Assembly: GCA_022823865.1 (NCBI GenBank) | Contig: JAJEHF010000068.1 | Location: 1-64,000 of the forward strand | Length of the DNA: 64,000 bases | Origin: Bryobacterales bacterium | Lineage (GTDB): Bacteria; Acidobacteriota; Terriglobia; Bryobacterales; UBA6623 | Direction: 5' to 3' | In this document: in pieces, positions 35,598-44,350 of the stretch | Layout: the number at the start of each line of letters is the position of its first letter | How positions within the stretch are numbered: position 1 is the first letter of the stretch | The notes under the pieces: model-generated | Databases searched by the model: none | What the model was told of the DNA's origin: nothing | Seen by the model: only the letters and a program-made list of their open reading frames with translations | Position numbers and translations under genes: made by a program

Positions 35598-36917
35598 TTG
35601 GACGAGGGCAAGCTCAGCATTACGGACTCTCGCACAGGAAGCGAGTACGAGCTCCCTATCTCCAGCGCGTCCGTTCGGGCGATCGAGCTGCGCCAGATCC
35701 GCCAGGATCCTGGCGAGTTCGGCATGCTGAGCTACGATCCCGGTTTCACCAACACCGCCGCTTGCACCAGTCGGATCGCCTACATTGACGGCGCCAAGGG
35801 AATTCTGCGGTATCGCGGCTACCCGATCGAAAAGCTGGCCGAGAACTGCACCTACACCGAGGTGGCCTACCTCCTGCTCAACGGAGAGCTGCCCACGCGC
35901 CACGAATTGGAAGTGTGGGACACGGAGCTGATGGAGCATACCCGCGTCCATGAGAACCTCAAGAAGTTCATGGACGGATTCCTGTATGACGCCCATCCCA
36001 TGGGTGTGTTGGTCAGCACCGTGGCAGCGCTGTCAACGTTCTATCCGGACGCTAAGCAGATCGACAGTCGCAGCAACCGATACCGCCAGCAGCTGCGCTT
36101 GGTGGCCAAGATGCCAACGGTGGCCGCTTACGTCTACCGCAAGAGCCAGGGCTACGCCTATCCGGATCCTGACTTGGGACTGAGCTACACCGAGAACTTT
36201 ATCCACATGCTGTGGAGCGGCACCCCCCGCCAGACCAATGAGGGCAACCTCAAGGTCTTGGCACGGGCTCTCGATACCTTGTTCATCTTGCACGCCGAGC
36301 ACGAACAGAACTGCTCCACTTCGACGATGCGCCAGGTCGCCAGCGCCGACGCGGATCCCTTCGTGGGCGTGGCAGCGGCCGCTTCGGCGCTCTACGGGCC
36401 GCTGCACGGCGGTGCCAACGAGGCGGTGCTGGCGATGCTCGACGAGATCGGCAGCGCCTCCGCGATCCCGGAATTCATGCGCCAGGTCAAGGCCGGCGAG
36501 CGGCGCCTGATGGGATTCGGCCACCGCGTCTACAAGAACTATGATCCGCGCGCCCGCATCTTGCAAAGGATTGCCGCGGAGGTTTTCGAGATTACCGGCA
36601 AGAATCCCAAGATCGATCTTGCGACAGAGCTCGAGCGGATCGCTCTTGAGGACGACTACTTCGTCAAGCGGCGGCTCTACCCGAACGTCGACTTTTACTC
36701 GGGCATCATCTATCAGGCGATGGGCTTCCCGATCGAGATGTTCACGGTGCTGTTCGCGCTTGGGCGGGTGGCCGGATGGCTGGCTCATTGGGAAGAACTG
36801 ATGTCGGACCCCGAAAAGCGCATCGCCCGCCCGCGCCAGATCTATGCCGGGCCTGACGAGCAGGAATTTCTGCCGCTCGACGAGCGCCTGAGCAAGGCGC
36901 GCGCCGAAGTCACCTAG
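35598..36917 (+). CDS. gltA: citrate synthase (439 aa), probable TTG start
   Basis: Condenses acetyl-CoA with oxaloacetate at the entry of the TCA cycle. The family blocks are all present: FTNTAACTSRIAYIDGAKG, LRYRGYPIEKLAE, HAEHEQNCSTSTMRQV, YGPLHGGANEAVL (catalytic His), MGFGHRVYKNYDPRA (catalytic His) and the late NVDFYSGIIYQAMGFP. The open frame starts at 35424, but no ATG there fits. A TTG at 35598 (LDEGKLSIT) follows a ggagagggc ribosome site and gives a normal length. The last 4 nt overlap the convergent neighbour. Confidence 0.9.
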   Translation: MDEGKLSITDSRTGSEYELPISSASVRAIELRQIRQDPGEFGMLSYDPGFTNTAACTSRIAYIDGAKGILRYRGYPIEKLAENCTYTEVAYLLLNGELPTRHELEVWDTELMEHTRVHENLKKFMDGFLYDAHPMGVLVSTVAALSTFYPDAKQIDSRSNRYRQQLRLVAKMPTVAAYVYRKSQGYAYPDPDLGLSYTENFIHMLWSGTPRQTNEGNLKVLARALDTLFILHAEHEQNCSTSTMRQVASADADPFVGVAAAASALYGPLHGGANEAVLAMLDEIGSASAIPEFMRQVKAGERRLMGFGHRVYKNYDPRARILQRIAAEVFEITGKNPKIDLATELERIALEDDYFVKRRLYPNVDFYSGIIYQAMGFPIEMFTVLFALGRVAGWLAHWEELMSDPEKRIARPRQIYAGPDEQEFLPLDERLSKARAEVT

Positions 36918-38482
36918 TCTGACGTGCGTTCCTGCGCGCCGGCGGGCGGAGGCTCCCACGGCAGCCGTCCGTCGCAACGGTCGCGGTAGTAGGGCGCGAT
37001 GTCAGCCACCTCGCCCGCCCGCGCCGCCGGCAGGCGCTGCAAGTCTGCGTCGTCGTAGATGTCCGCCCAGTACGCATCGACTGGCCCCATCCGGTTCCAC
37101 GGGTTGACCGCGTCGTTGTCCGCCGGGGCCGAGAACGACGCATACAGGCTCTGGCGGTTGAGCGGCTTGCGCAACCCCTGGTAGTACCACGGCTGCAGCA
37201 GCAGCTCTCCGCGTCGCGGCTCTGAGTCGGCACCGATCTTTGGACGCAGCGTCACTACCAGCATTTCGTTCAGCGATGTGCCCGTCGAGAATCCGCCGTA
37301 GGATCCGTCGGCCCGGTAAAGGCTCTGGTCGCGGCGCATCACCGACGACGTGAAGCGATTCGCCCCGAGCAGTGCGTGGGCCGCGCCATCCTGGGTCGGG
37401 TAGCCCCACGCCTCTCGGCCGAATTCGCTGCCTGCCAAGGAGGTCTTCAAGTGAGAGATCGCGTACCAGGCCCGCTGCCCGTCGATGCCGCAGCGGGCAA
37501 GCAGCCAAGCCTCGTCGAGGGCCGGGTCATTCAGGCCGCGGATTGTCATCACCCGTACCAAGGCATTGGGGTCGGCAATGCACGGCGCTGGGACTAGGCG
37601 TTCGACAACGTGCGGATTTGCCACGCAGTCCACGGATACGATGAGCAAGCCTGCCAGCCGGACGCGGCTTTGGCTGCGGTACCCCTCCAAGTCGGCCGCG
37701 CCGGAGAATTGCGTGTCGATTTCCGGCAGGCCCAGCGTGCCCTTGGGGTAGTTTCGCAACGCGAACGGCTCGAAGTCCGCTGCGGCGACATGCCGCACGA
37801 ACTCCTGTCCTCGCTCGGAACGGCCCGGCACGTCGTGCGAGGAGATCGGGCCGGATGCCCCCAGTCTGGCTAGCCAGCCGCCGAGCTTGCCGGACGTCTC
37901 GGCCGGCTCAGTTTGCGTCGCGGCTGCCGCGCCCGTCGCAGGCAAGCGCCACAGTTCGACGGGCTGGTCGCCGAGCGGACCTTCCGCCCAATCGGGCGAC
38001 AGCTGGTGCCGGTACGACAGCCAAGGACGGTCCTCTGCGGATGCATCCGCTTCGGCGGCCACCGGCACGGCTCTGACCGAGAACTCGTCTTGTCCAGAGA
38101 CGGCAAGTGTCCAGGCGTCCTCTGCCCTGCGGACCACCCCTCGCAAGGCCGGAAGGTGGAGCGCTTCGCGCATGCGCCAATACGCCCGTGGATCCTCCGT
38201 CCAGATCGCCTGCGGCAGCAAGTGTGGCTTGCCGTCCAGCAGGACTTGCAAGCCCAGACTGCATCGGGCGGCGCCGCCGCTGTCCTGGAATTCGATTTCG
38301 AGTCTTGCTTCCGGCCCGAGTTCCAGCGGCGGCGGCAGTTGCGGAGGAGACGCGACCTTGTATGTGAGTCGAAGTCCCTGCGGAGGGGCTTCGGCGCGCG
38401 CAATGCTGCGGGCGGCAAAGGGAAGCGCCGCAGATGCTGCGAGAAAGCGCCGCCGGCCGATCACGAAACCATTGTGCAGCAT
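36914..38482 (-). CDS. acetoacetate-decarboxylase-like exported protein (522 aa)
   Basis: A Tat-like leader (VIGRRRFLAASAALPFAAR) precedes two regions. The first, about 40-230, is beta-rich with no match I can name. The second, from about 230, resembles the acetoacetate decarboxylase (ADC) fold: LPEIDTQFSGAADLEGY, LIVSVDC, YAISHLKTSLAGSEFGREA followed by WGYPTQDGAAH. The family's lysine cannot be placed with confidence, so decarboxylase activity is unproven. The protein is longer than classical ADC (about 250 aa), owing to the N-terminal half. It is convergent with gltA (4-nt overlap). Confidence 0.55.
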   Translation of the reverse strand: MLHNGFVIGRRRFLAASAALPFAARSIARAEAPPQGLRLTYKVASPPQLPPPLELGPEARLEIEFQDSGGAARCSLGLQVLLDGKPHLLPQAIWTEDPRAYWRMREALHLPALRGVVRRAEDAWTLAVSGQDEFSVRAVPVAAEADASAEDRPWLSYRHQLSPDWAEGPLGDQPVELWRLPATGAAAATQTEPAETSGKLGGWLARLGASGPISSHDVPGRSERGQEFVRHVAAADFEPFALRNYPKGTLGLPEIDTQFSGAADLEGYRSQSRVRLAGLLIVSVDCVANPHVVERLVPAPCIADPNALVRVMTIRGLNDPALDEAWLLARCGIDGQRAWYAISHLKTSLAGSEFGREAWGYPTQDGAAHALLGANRFTSSVMRRDQSLYRADGSYGGFSTGTSLNEMLVVTLRPKIGADSEPRRGELLLQPWYYQGLRKPLNRQSLYASFSAPADNDAVNPWNRMGPVDAYWADIYDDADLQRLPAARAGEVADIAPYYRDRCDGRLPWEPPPAGAQERTSD

Positions 38483-38674
38483 CAAGGTGTTGGACGGGAC
38501 GATCGCGAGGTTTCCCAGCGTGCAGGCTGACGTAGAGATCCCCGCCGCCGAGGATCTGATGGCCATCGCGGCGCGCTCGGACCGGGCAAGGCGAACCGAG
38601 GGATCGTGTATTCTGGAGGCACGGGGAACGGCCTGCCCGCGACCACGCAGCGGCGACTGCGGGGCCACGCCGAT

Positions 38675-38751
38675 GCCGACGTAGCTCAGTTGGTTAGAGC
38701 GCCTGATTGTGGATCAGGAGGTCGATGGTTCGAATCCATCCGTCGGTACCA
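38675..38751 (+). tRNA. tRNA-His (GTG), with U-1 and A73
   Basis: A complete cloverleaf: acceptor gccgacg paired with cgtcggt, D stem gctc/gagc, anticodon stem cctga/tcagg around loop ttgtgga (anticodon GTG), variable aggtc, T stem gatgg/ccatc, and a genomically encoded CCA at 38749-38751. The base before the acceptor is T and the discriminator base 73 is A, whereas almost all bacterial tRNA-His have G-1 paired with C73. G1:U72 at the top of the stem is a wobble. It lies in the gap between the ADC-like and RraA-like genes. Confidence 0.96.
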
Positions 38752-38811
38752 CCCCTGGCAGGGTCGCGTGCCGTCGGGCGGAATGGAATGCGCCGTAGCG
38801 CGCCTGCGCCA

Positions 38812-39636
38812 TCATTGGCTTTCGGCGCCCTTGCGAGACTCTTCGTACTCTCGCAAGGTCTTCTCGTCTGGCGGGTAGACGCCGTAGATCGAGCGCCCTT
38901 CTAGCAGCAGCTTGCGCTGAAAGCTCTCGAGGCCTTGCTTGGACAGCGCAGCATCCACGACTTCCTCCGCCAGCAGTGCCGGAATGACCAAGACCCCGTG
39001 CCGCTCGCCGAGCAGCAGATCTCCCGGACGGACGGTGACGTTGCCGATGCGCACAGGCACCTGGTAGTCCACGCTCATCAGATTGGGCCGCACGGACGAG
39101 GCTTGGCCGCGCCTCTGGTACACCTGCAGCGGCATGCCCGCGATCTCGGGCACGTCCCGCAATGCCCCGTCCACGATCAGCCCCGTGCCGCCTTGGGCGA
39201 GGAACCGGACGGTGGTAATCTCCCCCGAGACCGCCGAGCGGGTGTCGCCGCCCGCGTCGAACACCAGCACGTCTCCCGCCTGCGCTTCCTCGGCGGAAAC
39301 GTAGTTGAGCTGCTTGCGCTTGGCGTAGATCTCCTCGCGCAGGTCGGGGCGGGTCGGCAAGTACCGCATCGTGCGCGCCCTTCCGACAAGCCGACGATCG
39401 GGGTGCAAGGCGTCTAGTTCATGGATGAAGCAATGCTCGAAGCCCCTGCTTTCCAGCTGGGACCAGACGGCTTCCAGCGGAGCCCGCGCGAGCTTGTCGA
39501 ACAGAACTCGGTCAGCTGCCGTGAGCCGTTCCAGCACATAGGGGCTGATCTTGCGATCGATCGATTCGATCTCCAGGCCGGACTGAGCCGACAAGCCGGC
39601 ACAGGCGATCAGGGCGATGGATAGTCGGCACGTCAT
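38812..39636 (-). CDS. RraA/HMG-aldolase-like family protein, exported (274 aa)
   Basis: An N-terminal signal (about 18 residues ending GLSAQ) precedes an RraA-like fold: PDRRLVGRARTMRYLPT, GDVLVFDAGGDTRSAVSGEI and GTGLIVDGALRDVPEIAGM, the last two being the family's signature around the active-site Arg and Asp. Relatives include 4-hydroxy-4-methyl-2-oxoglutarate aldolase and RNase E inhibitor RraA. An exported member more likely acts as a lyase than as an RNase inhibitor. It lies 132 nt downstream of the OPT transporter gene on the same strand, so a shared role in uptake and breakdown is possible. Confidence 0.72.
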   Translation of the reverse strand: MTCRLSIALIACAGLSAQSGLEIESIDRKISPYVLERLTAADRVLFDKLARAPLEAVWSQLESRGFEHCFIHELDALHPDRRLVGRARTMRYLPTRPDLREEIYAKRKQLNYVSAEEAQAGDVLVFDAGGDTRSAVSGEITTVRFLAQGGTGLIVDGALRDVPEIAGMPLQVYQRRGQASSVRPNLMSVDYQVPVRIGNVTVRPGDLLLGERHGVLVIPALLAEEVVDAALSKQGLESFQRKLLLEGRSIYGVYPPDEKTLREYEESRKGAESQ

Positions 39637-39768
39637 AGAAGAGTCTCCAGTCTCGGTCGCTCGCCCGCAGTGTAGCGCGGGCGTCGGCCGCGCGGACGAT
39701 CTAACTTCGAGAGCAGCGCGTCGGTTGGCAGTGCCCGCGCTCCGCACGCAGGCGGAATTCCGCCGGAA

Positions 39769-41547
39769 CTACAGCGTCGGCACTTCCAGCAGGGTCATCG
39801 CGGCCTTGAAGATCCCGAACAGTCCCTCGCCCGCCACCAGGCCTGACGCGACCGCGAAGCTGAGCTTCTTGGCCTGTGTCGGGTTGACGCGTTGCCAGAT
39901 CACTAGGACGAGCGAGCCGAAGAAGATCACCAGCGAGAAGAATGCCTGCACGATGAATGCGATGCCGACCGCTAGCCCGCTGGGCAGGTACGCTGCCAGC
40001 TTCGGCACCTTCCGCAGGCAGGCCAGCAATGCGCCGAAGACTGCTCCGATCGCCACTGCCGGCACGGCGTTGGGAGGCAGGGCGTCCAGCCCCTGAGTCA
40101 GGAGTTCGGCCATCGCCTTCCAGGAGAAGGCTGCGGGGGCGGGCAGCTGATCCCCTCCGAGGGGGTAGGCGCTGGTAACCAGCAGGTAGGCCGGAATGCA
40201 GAACAGCACGCCCGCGGCCAAGCCCCACAACTGAGCGACAAACTGGCGGCGCGGGGAGGCGCCCAGCAGCTTGCCGGTCTTGAGGTCTTGCATCATGTCC
40301 GCCGCTTGCGACGCGCCGGCTCCTGTGATGGCGGCTGCCATCAGGTTGGTCGACGTGCTGCCTGGAGCGATCCCCCCGTAGACCAGTTGGGTGACCTTGC
40401 CCATGCCTCCAACCGGGTTGATGTCTGTCTCGCCGGTGGAGCGAACCGCTACTGCCGCCAATGCGAACGACAGGACTAGGGCCACCAGCGTGAGGTGCGG
40501 CGGAATCTCGAACAAGTACCAGGCGGCGATGACGGTGCCGACCGCCGCGACGGCCAGGCCGTTGCGCCACCATGCGGTCGGAATCCGGTCCTCCCCGACC
40601 TCGCTCGATCCGATCAAGGGCCCGCTCCGGAAAGTTCGCAGGAAGGTGCGCCAGCTCAGCGCAAGCGACATCAGGGCTTCTGAGACCATGATGGAAACTC
40701 CCGGCCACAGTAGCCAGCCTCTCGGGCCGTCCGTGTAGCTCATCACGCTGCCCGGCGCCCAGCCATTGGCTTGGACCCAAGGCCCCAGAATCCCCCAAGC
40801 CACGATCGCGCCAAGGGCCAGGCTGGCGCCAACCCGAGGTCCGATCAGGATGCCTGCCCCGAACAGCATGGGTCCGAAGTAGAGCCGAAATCCCCATGCT
40901 GCCGCGACCGCCAGGGCGCCGATCCCGAAAAGATCCGCTGGCGGCATTTCCAGGGCCGGCACGAAGTAGGTCGCAAGCGTGAAGGCACCGGCTGCGGCGC
41001 CTGCCCAAAGCAGCGCGCGAGCCTTGTCCACCGCTGCTTGGGCCTTGGCGAACATCGCCAGGATCGTCTCGGCCGTCGCGGTTCCGGTGGGGAAGCGCAG
41101 CTTGTCGACATCGATCATCTGCCGGCGCAGGGGAACGGCGAAGAACACTCCCAGATAGGCGATTGACAGGCCCCACAGGAACAGGCCCGGTATGGGGATG
41201 TCGTAGCCCAGCAGGCCCATCGCTGGAATCGCCGACAGCAGCCCCGCCGCCGAGGCCATCGTGCCCGCGGCAGAACCAGATGTCTGCGTGATGTTGCACT
41301 CCAGCACGGACAGGGACCGCCCCATGACCATGAACAGCGCGAACCCGAGAATCGCGGCGATGAGCGACCCTCCGAACGACCAGCCGATCTTCAAGCCCAT
41401 GTAGATGTTCATGCAGGAGATGAAGCCTCCCAGCAGGCAGCCCGCGACAACGGCCCGCGCAGTCATCTGCCGCTCTCCCGGCTGGGGCGTGTAGACTTGC
41501 TCGCCTAAGGTTGGAGGCGCCTCTTCGACGGTCGGATGCTCGGTCAT
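39769..41547 (-). CDS. OPT-family oligopeptide/metal-chelate transporter (592 aa)
   Basis: A polytopic membrane protein with about 14-16 predicted hydrophobic segments. After a short cytoplasmic N-terminus come LGGFISCMNIYMGLKIGWSF, NITQTSGSAAGTMASAAG, and DKLRFPTGTATAETI, all typical of OPT/YSL-type proteins, and later INPVGGMGKVTQLVYGGIAP and DLKTGKLLGASPRRQFVAQL. OPT carriers move peptides or siderophore-like metal complexes with protons. The ATG at 41547 (MTEHPTVEEA) is preferred. It is divergent from the unknown gene at 41765; the 217-nt gap holds both promoters. Confidence 0.9.
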   Translation of the reverse strand: MTEHPTVEEAPPTLGEQVYTPQPGERQMTARAVVAGCLLGGFISCMNIYMGLKIGWSFGGSLIAAILGFALFMVMGRSLSVLECNITQTSGSAAGTMASAAGLLSAIPAMGLLGYDIPIPGLFLWGLSIAYLGVFFAVPLRRQMIDVDKLRFPTGTATAETILAMFAKAQAAVDKARALLWAGAAAGAFTLATYFVPALEMPPADLFGIGALAVAAAWGFRLYFGPMLFGAGILIGPRVGASLALGAIVAWGILGPWVQANGWAPGSVMSYTDGPRGWLLWPGVSIMVSEALMSLALSWRTFLRTFRSGPLIGSSEVGEDRIPTAWWRNGLAVAAVGTVIAAWYLFEIPPHLTLVALVLSFALAAVAVRSTGETDINPVGGMGKVTQLVYGGIAPGSTSTNLMAAAITGAGASQAADMMQDLKTGKLLGASPRRQFVAQLWGLAAGVLFCIPAYLLVTSAYPLGGDQLPAPAAFSWKAMAELLTQGLDALPPNAVPAVAIGAVFGALLACLRKVPKLAAYLPSGLAVGIAFIVQAFFSLVIFFGSLVLVIWQRVNPTQAKKLSFAVASGLVAGEGLFGIFKAAMTLLEVPTL

Positions 41548-41764
41548 CTCGATAGACAATACTACTTTCTGGCCTGCGCCCATCGCCTTGCGTTGCATCC
41601 ATGGCGTGCGAACCGAGCGTTGGATTTGCCTTCAAGCGTCGCCGGGCTGCTACAGTTCAGCCCCGGGGCGCTTGGCGTCGTCGCCGCGACCGCCAGCCGC
41701 GCCCAGTTCAGGGCCGGAGCGACGGCCGCTAGATCGGCAAACCCTCTGATAACATCAAGGGAAC

Positions 41765-42553
41765 GTGTCGAACGCACAGGCCTTAACCCCCGCTGGGCTT
41801 GACGACGCACGAGGGATTCCCACCAAGGAGTTCGTCGCCAGCTGCCGCGAGGTTCTGATTCCCGTAAACGAACATGTTTCGTACTTTTCTGTAGAGCCGC
41901 TCGACGAAAAGGAGCGCCAGCGCTTGGTCTTCGATCCGATCGGCGCGCTGCCGCCGAAGGTCTTGGGCTTGGTTCCCAACCTGCGCTTGGTGCTGGTACC
42001 GTTCCTAGCCACCGAAGCAACCTCGGAGAAAAGTGGTGCGACTGTTCGGATCAGCTTTAGCGAACCCCCGGGAAACAAGCGCTGGTTTTCTGATTACCAG
42101 AAGACCGAGACGGAGCACTTCATCTTCGTGGCCATTCGCAGCGACGATTACTTCGACTCCCATGTCCTGTTCTATCAAGCACTTGCCTCGCGAATTATCG
42201 AGTATGCTGACGGCCAGCTTGCCGAGATGTTCAACCTGTTGCTGGACACGGAGCTGAAGAAGAACGCGCGCGGCGAGGTCAACGAATTCGCATGGCTCTG
42301 CAAGAAGGACCTGCTCGCACTGGCGGCGGACGCGGAGGAGAGGCAGCGCTGCCTGGCAGCCTATCGCGACGCGGCGCTAGCCGACACGCTGGCACTGTAC
42401 CTGCACGGCCTGTGCTGCGACATCGACCTTGACAACGGCCCGAAACAGCTCGCCAGCAGGTACATTCGGTTGAGGCTCCACCTGCTGAAGGACTTCCTGC
42501 CCCCGCCCAGGGGCGTGGCCCTGTTCCCCGACGAACTGGCGGCAACCGGCTAA
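41765..42553 (+). CDS. hypothetical protein (262 aa)
   Basis: No family is recognised. The sequence is soluble with no signal or membrane part. It has an N-terminal region with ALPPKVLGLVPNLRLVLVPF and a helical C-terminal half with several conserved-looking Leu/Tyr and charged residues (YFDSHVLFYQALASRIIEYA). The start is GTG at 41765. The next gene starts at the base right after its stop, so the two are coupled and may act together. Codon use matches the core genes, so it is probably native. Confidence 0.6.
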   Translation: MSNAQALTPAGLDDARGIPTKEFVASCREVLIPVNEHVSYFSVEPLDEKERQRLVFDPIGALPPKVLGLVPNLRLVLVPFLATEATSEKSGATVRISFSEPPGNKRWFSDYQKTETEHFIFVAIRSDDYFDSHVLFYQALASRIIEYADGQLAEMFNLLLDTELKKNARGEVNEFAWLCKKDLLALAADAEERQRCLAAYRDAALADTLALYLHGLCCDIDLDNGPKQLASRYIRLRLHLLKDFLPPPRGVALFPDELAATG

Positions 42554-43582
42554 GTGGCTGTCAGCGCGGCGGATCCCGACCGATTAGACGCCGATCTGTC
42601 TCTTCCGAGCGAATCCGACACGGCGCTGATGCGCCGTCTCGACGGCGACATCTTGGTGCTGGGAGTCGGCGGCAAGATGGGCCCGACGCTGGCCCGTCTG
42701 GCCCGAAGGGCCGCCGACAGCGCGGCGAGGCCGCGGCGCGTCATCGGGGTGGCTCGTTTCAGCGATGCGTGCGTGCGCCCGCGCCTCGAGCGCTGGGGCG
42801 TCGAGACCATCCGGGCCGACCTGCTATCACGCCGGGACGTCGCGGCATTGCCGCGCGCGCCCAACGTGATCTTTATGGCGGGCCACAAGTTTGGCACCGC
42901 CGGCAACCCGGCCCGGACCTGGGCGGCCAATGCGTATCTTCCGACCTTGGTGGCCGAGACCTTTCCCGCAGCGAGGACCGTCGTATTCTCCAGCGGAAAC
43001 GTCTATCCTTTCACCGCTGCTCCGGGACGCGGCCCCTCCGAGCGACATCCGACCGAGCCCGTGGGGGAGTACGCCCAGTCCGTGCTCGGCCGCGAGCGCT
43101 TGTTTCAGTACTTCAGCGAACTGCACGGCACGCCAGCTGCAATCCTGCGCCTCAACTATGCCGTCGAGCCGCGCTACGGCGTGCTGCGAGACATCGCGGA
43201 TCGGGTACGGAACGGCAGCCCGATCGATCTGGCGATGGGCTATGTCAATGTCATCTGGCAGCGGGACGCCAATTCGATCGCCCTACGCCTGCTGGAGCAG
43301 TGCTCAGTGCCGCCGCTGACGGTGAACGTGACCGGGACGGAGGCGCTGAGCGTGCGCGCGATTGCCGAGCGCTTCGGTCGCGTCTTGGGGGTGGAGCCGG
43401 TCTTTTCCGGATCCGAGGACCCTACAGCCTTGCTCAGCGACGCTCGCCAGTGCGCGGCGCTGTTCGGCCCGCCGCCGACTGGATTGGACGAGATGGTTGA
43501 TCGCATCGCTGGATGGATTCTCGCGGGCGGCCACGGCTTGGGCAAGCCTACGCACTTCGAGGAGCGGGGCGGCTCGTTCTGA
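42554..43582 (+). CDS. NAD(P)-dependent epimerase/dehydratase-like protein (342 aa)
   Basis: A Rossmann-type extended short-chain dehydrogenase. The nucleotide site is LVLGVGGKMGPTLARLARRA near residues 32-52, a variant of GxxGxxG. VIFMAGHKFGT and VVFSSGNVYPFTAAPGRG give the Ser of the catalytic pair. The later GEYAQSVLGRERLFQYFS places E/Y where YxxxK is expected but lacks a clear lysine (YAQSV), so catalysis may differ. The start is GTG at 42554, directly after the upstream stop. It might be a UDP-sugar or nucleotide-sugar enzyme; the substrate is not known. Confidence 0.7.
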   Translation: MAVSAADPDRLDADLSLPSESDTALMRRLDGDILVLGVGGKMGPTLARLARRAADSAARPRRVIGVARFSDACVRPRLERWGVETIRADLLSRRDVAALPRAPNVIFMAGHKFGTAGNPARTWAANAYLPTLVAETFPAARTVVFSSGNVYPFTAAPGRGPSERHPTEPVGEYAQSVLGRERLFQYFSELHGTPAAILRLNYAVEPRYGVLRDIADRVRNGSPIDLAMGYVNVIWQRDANSIALRLLEQCSVPPLTVNVTGTEALSVRAIAERFGRVLGVEPVFSGSEDPTALLSDARQCAALFGPPPTGLDEMVDRIAGWILAGGHGLGKPTHFEERGGSF

Positions 43583-43670
43583 TCGTTCTGAGAACCGCGT
43601 TCGTGGCGAGCCGGGCTAGGCCCCGCAAGACTGCGCTTGCGAGCTTACGGGTTGCGGCGCGGCCGGCCGC

Positions 43671-44213
43671 CTACTGCCCGGCCGGCGGTTGGGAGACGAT
43701 TGCCTCCCGGCAGCGCTGGGCCTCTCGGTGCGCCACGCTCATCGAACTCTCTAGGTGCTCGGCCAGCTGGCGCAGGTACTGCTTGACGGTAGCGATGCCA
43801 TCCGCGTTGCGGTTGCGGGCGGAATCCAGCAGCTCGGCCACGGCAGCGTTGTAGTACTGGCGAGCGCCGGCCGCGATCGAGCCCATGAGCGAGTCTGTGC
43901 GGTCCAGCCAGAGGAACGTGTCCATCGCATAGGTAAGGCGCTCGGGATTGCGGCCCAATGCCTGCGCCGCAAGGCTTACCTGCTCCATTTCCTGCAGCAG
44001 GGCTTCGTGCTGGTCGATGTAGGCCCCCGGCGCTCCGTCTTGGACCCATTCCTGCGGCCGCAGCTGTGCCACGACCTTTCTCGCGGTCTCCATGTTCTGC
44101 ACAACGCCCTGCGACAGCTCTTCGACCTGCCAGCGGGGGATCATGCCCTCCTGCTGCGCGAGCGCCGCTCCTGCCAGAGCGATCGCGAGGGAGGGGACAT
44201 GGTACAGCTGCAC
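43671..44213 (-). CDS. exported hypothetical protein (180 aa)
   Basis: A GTG at 44213 gives a start MQLYHVPSLAIALAGAALAQ, a signal peptide, followed by a helical protein (GVVQNMETARKVVAQLRPQE, a DTFLWLDRTDSLMG stretch, and a C-terminal coiled helix ending QPPAGQ). It contains no motif I know. Family members of this kind occur in acidobacterial genomes as uncharacterised proteins. The upstream part of the longer open frame (to 44393) overlaps the start region of the divergent PSCyt gene and is not coding. Confidence 0.5.
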   Translation of the reverse strand: MQLYHVPSLAIALAGAALAQQEGMIPRWQVEELSQGVVQNMETARKVVAQLRPQEWVQDGAPGAYIDQHEALLQEMEQVSLAAQALGRNPERLTYAMDTFLWLDRTDSLMGSIAAGARQYYNAAVAELLDSARNRNADGIATVKQYLRQLAEHLESSMSVAHREAQRCREAIVSQPPAGQ

Positions 44214-44350
44214 TGAACCACTATAGAGCCTCGGCGGACTGATCTCACTGGCCGGAGCCAGTTCCGGCTCTTGCGCGCAAGCGACTTCCGCCACACGCGC
44301 GAGCCAGTCCGACGTTGCCGCATGATAGGCGGGTCGGCTGGCAAGGACGT

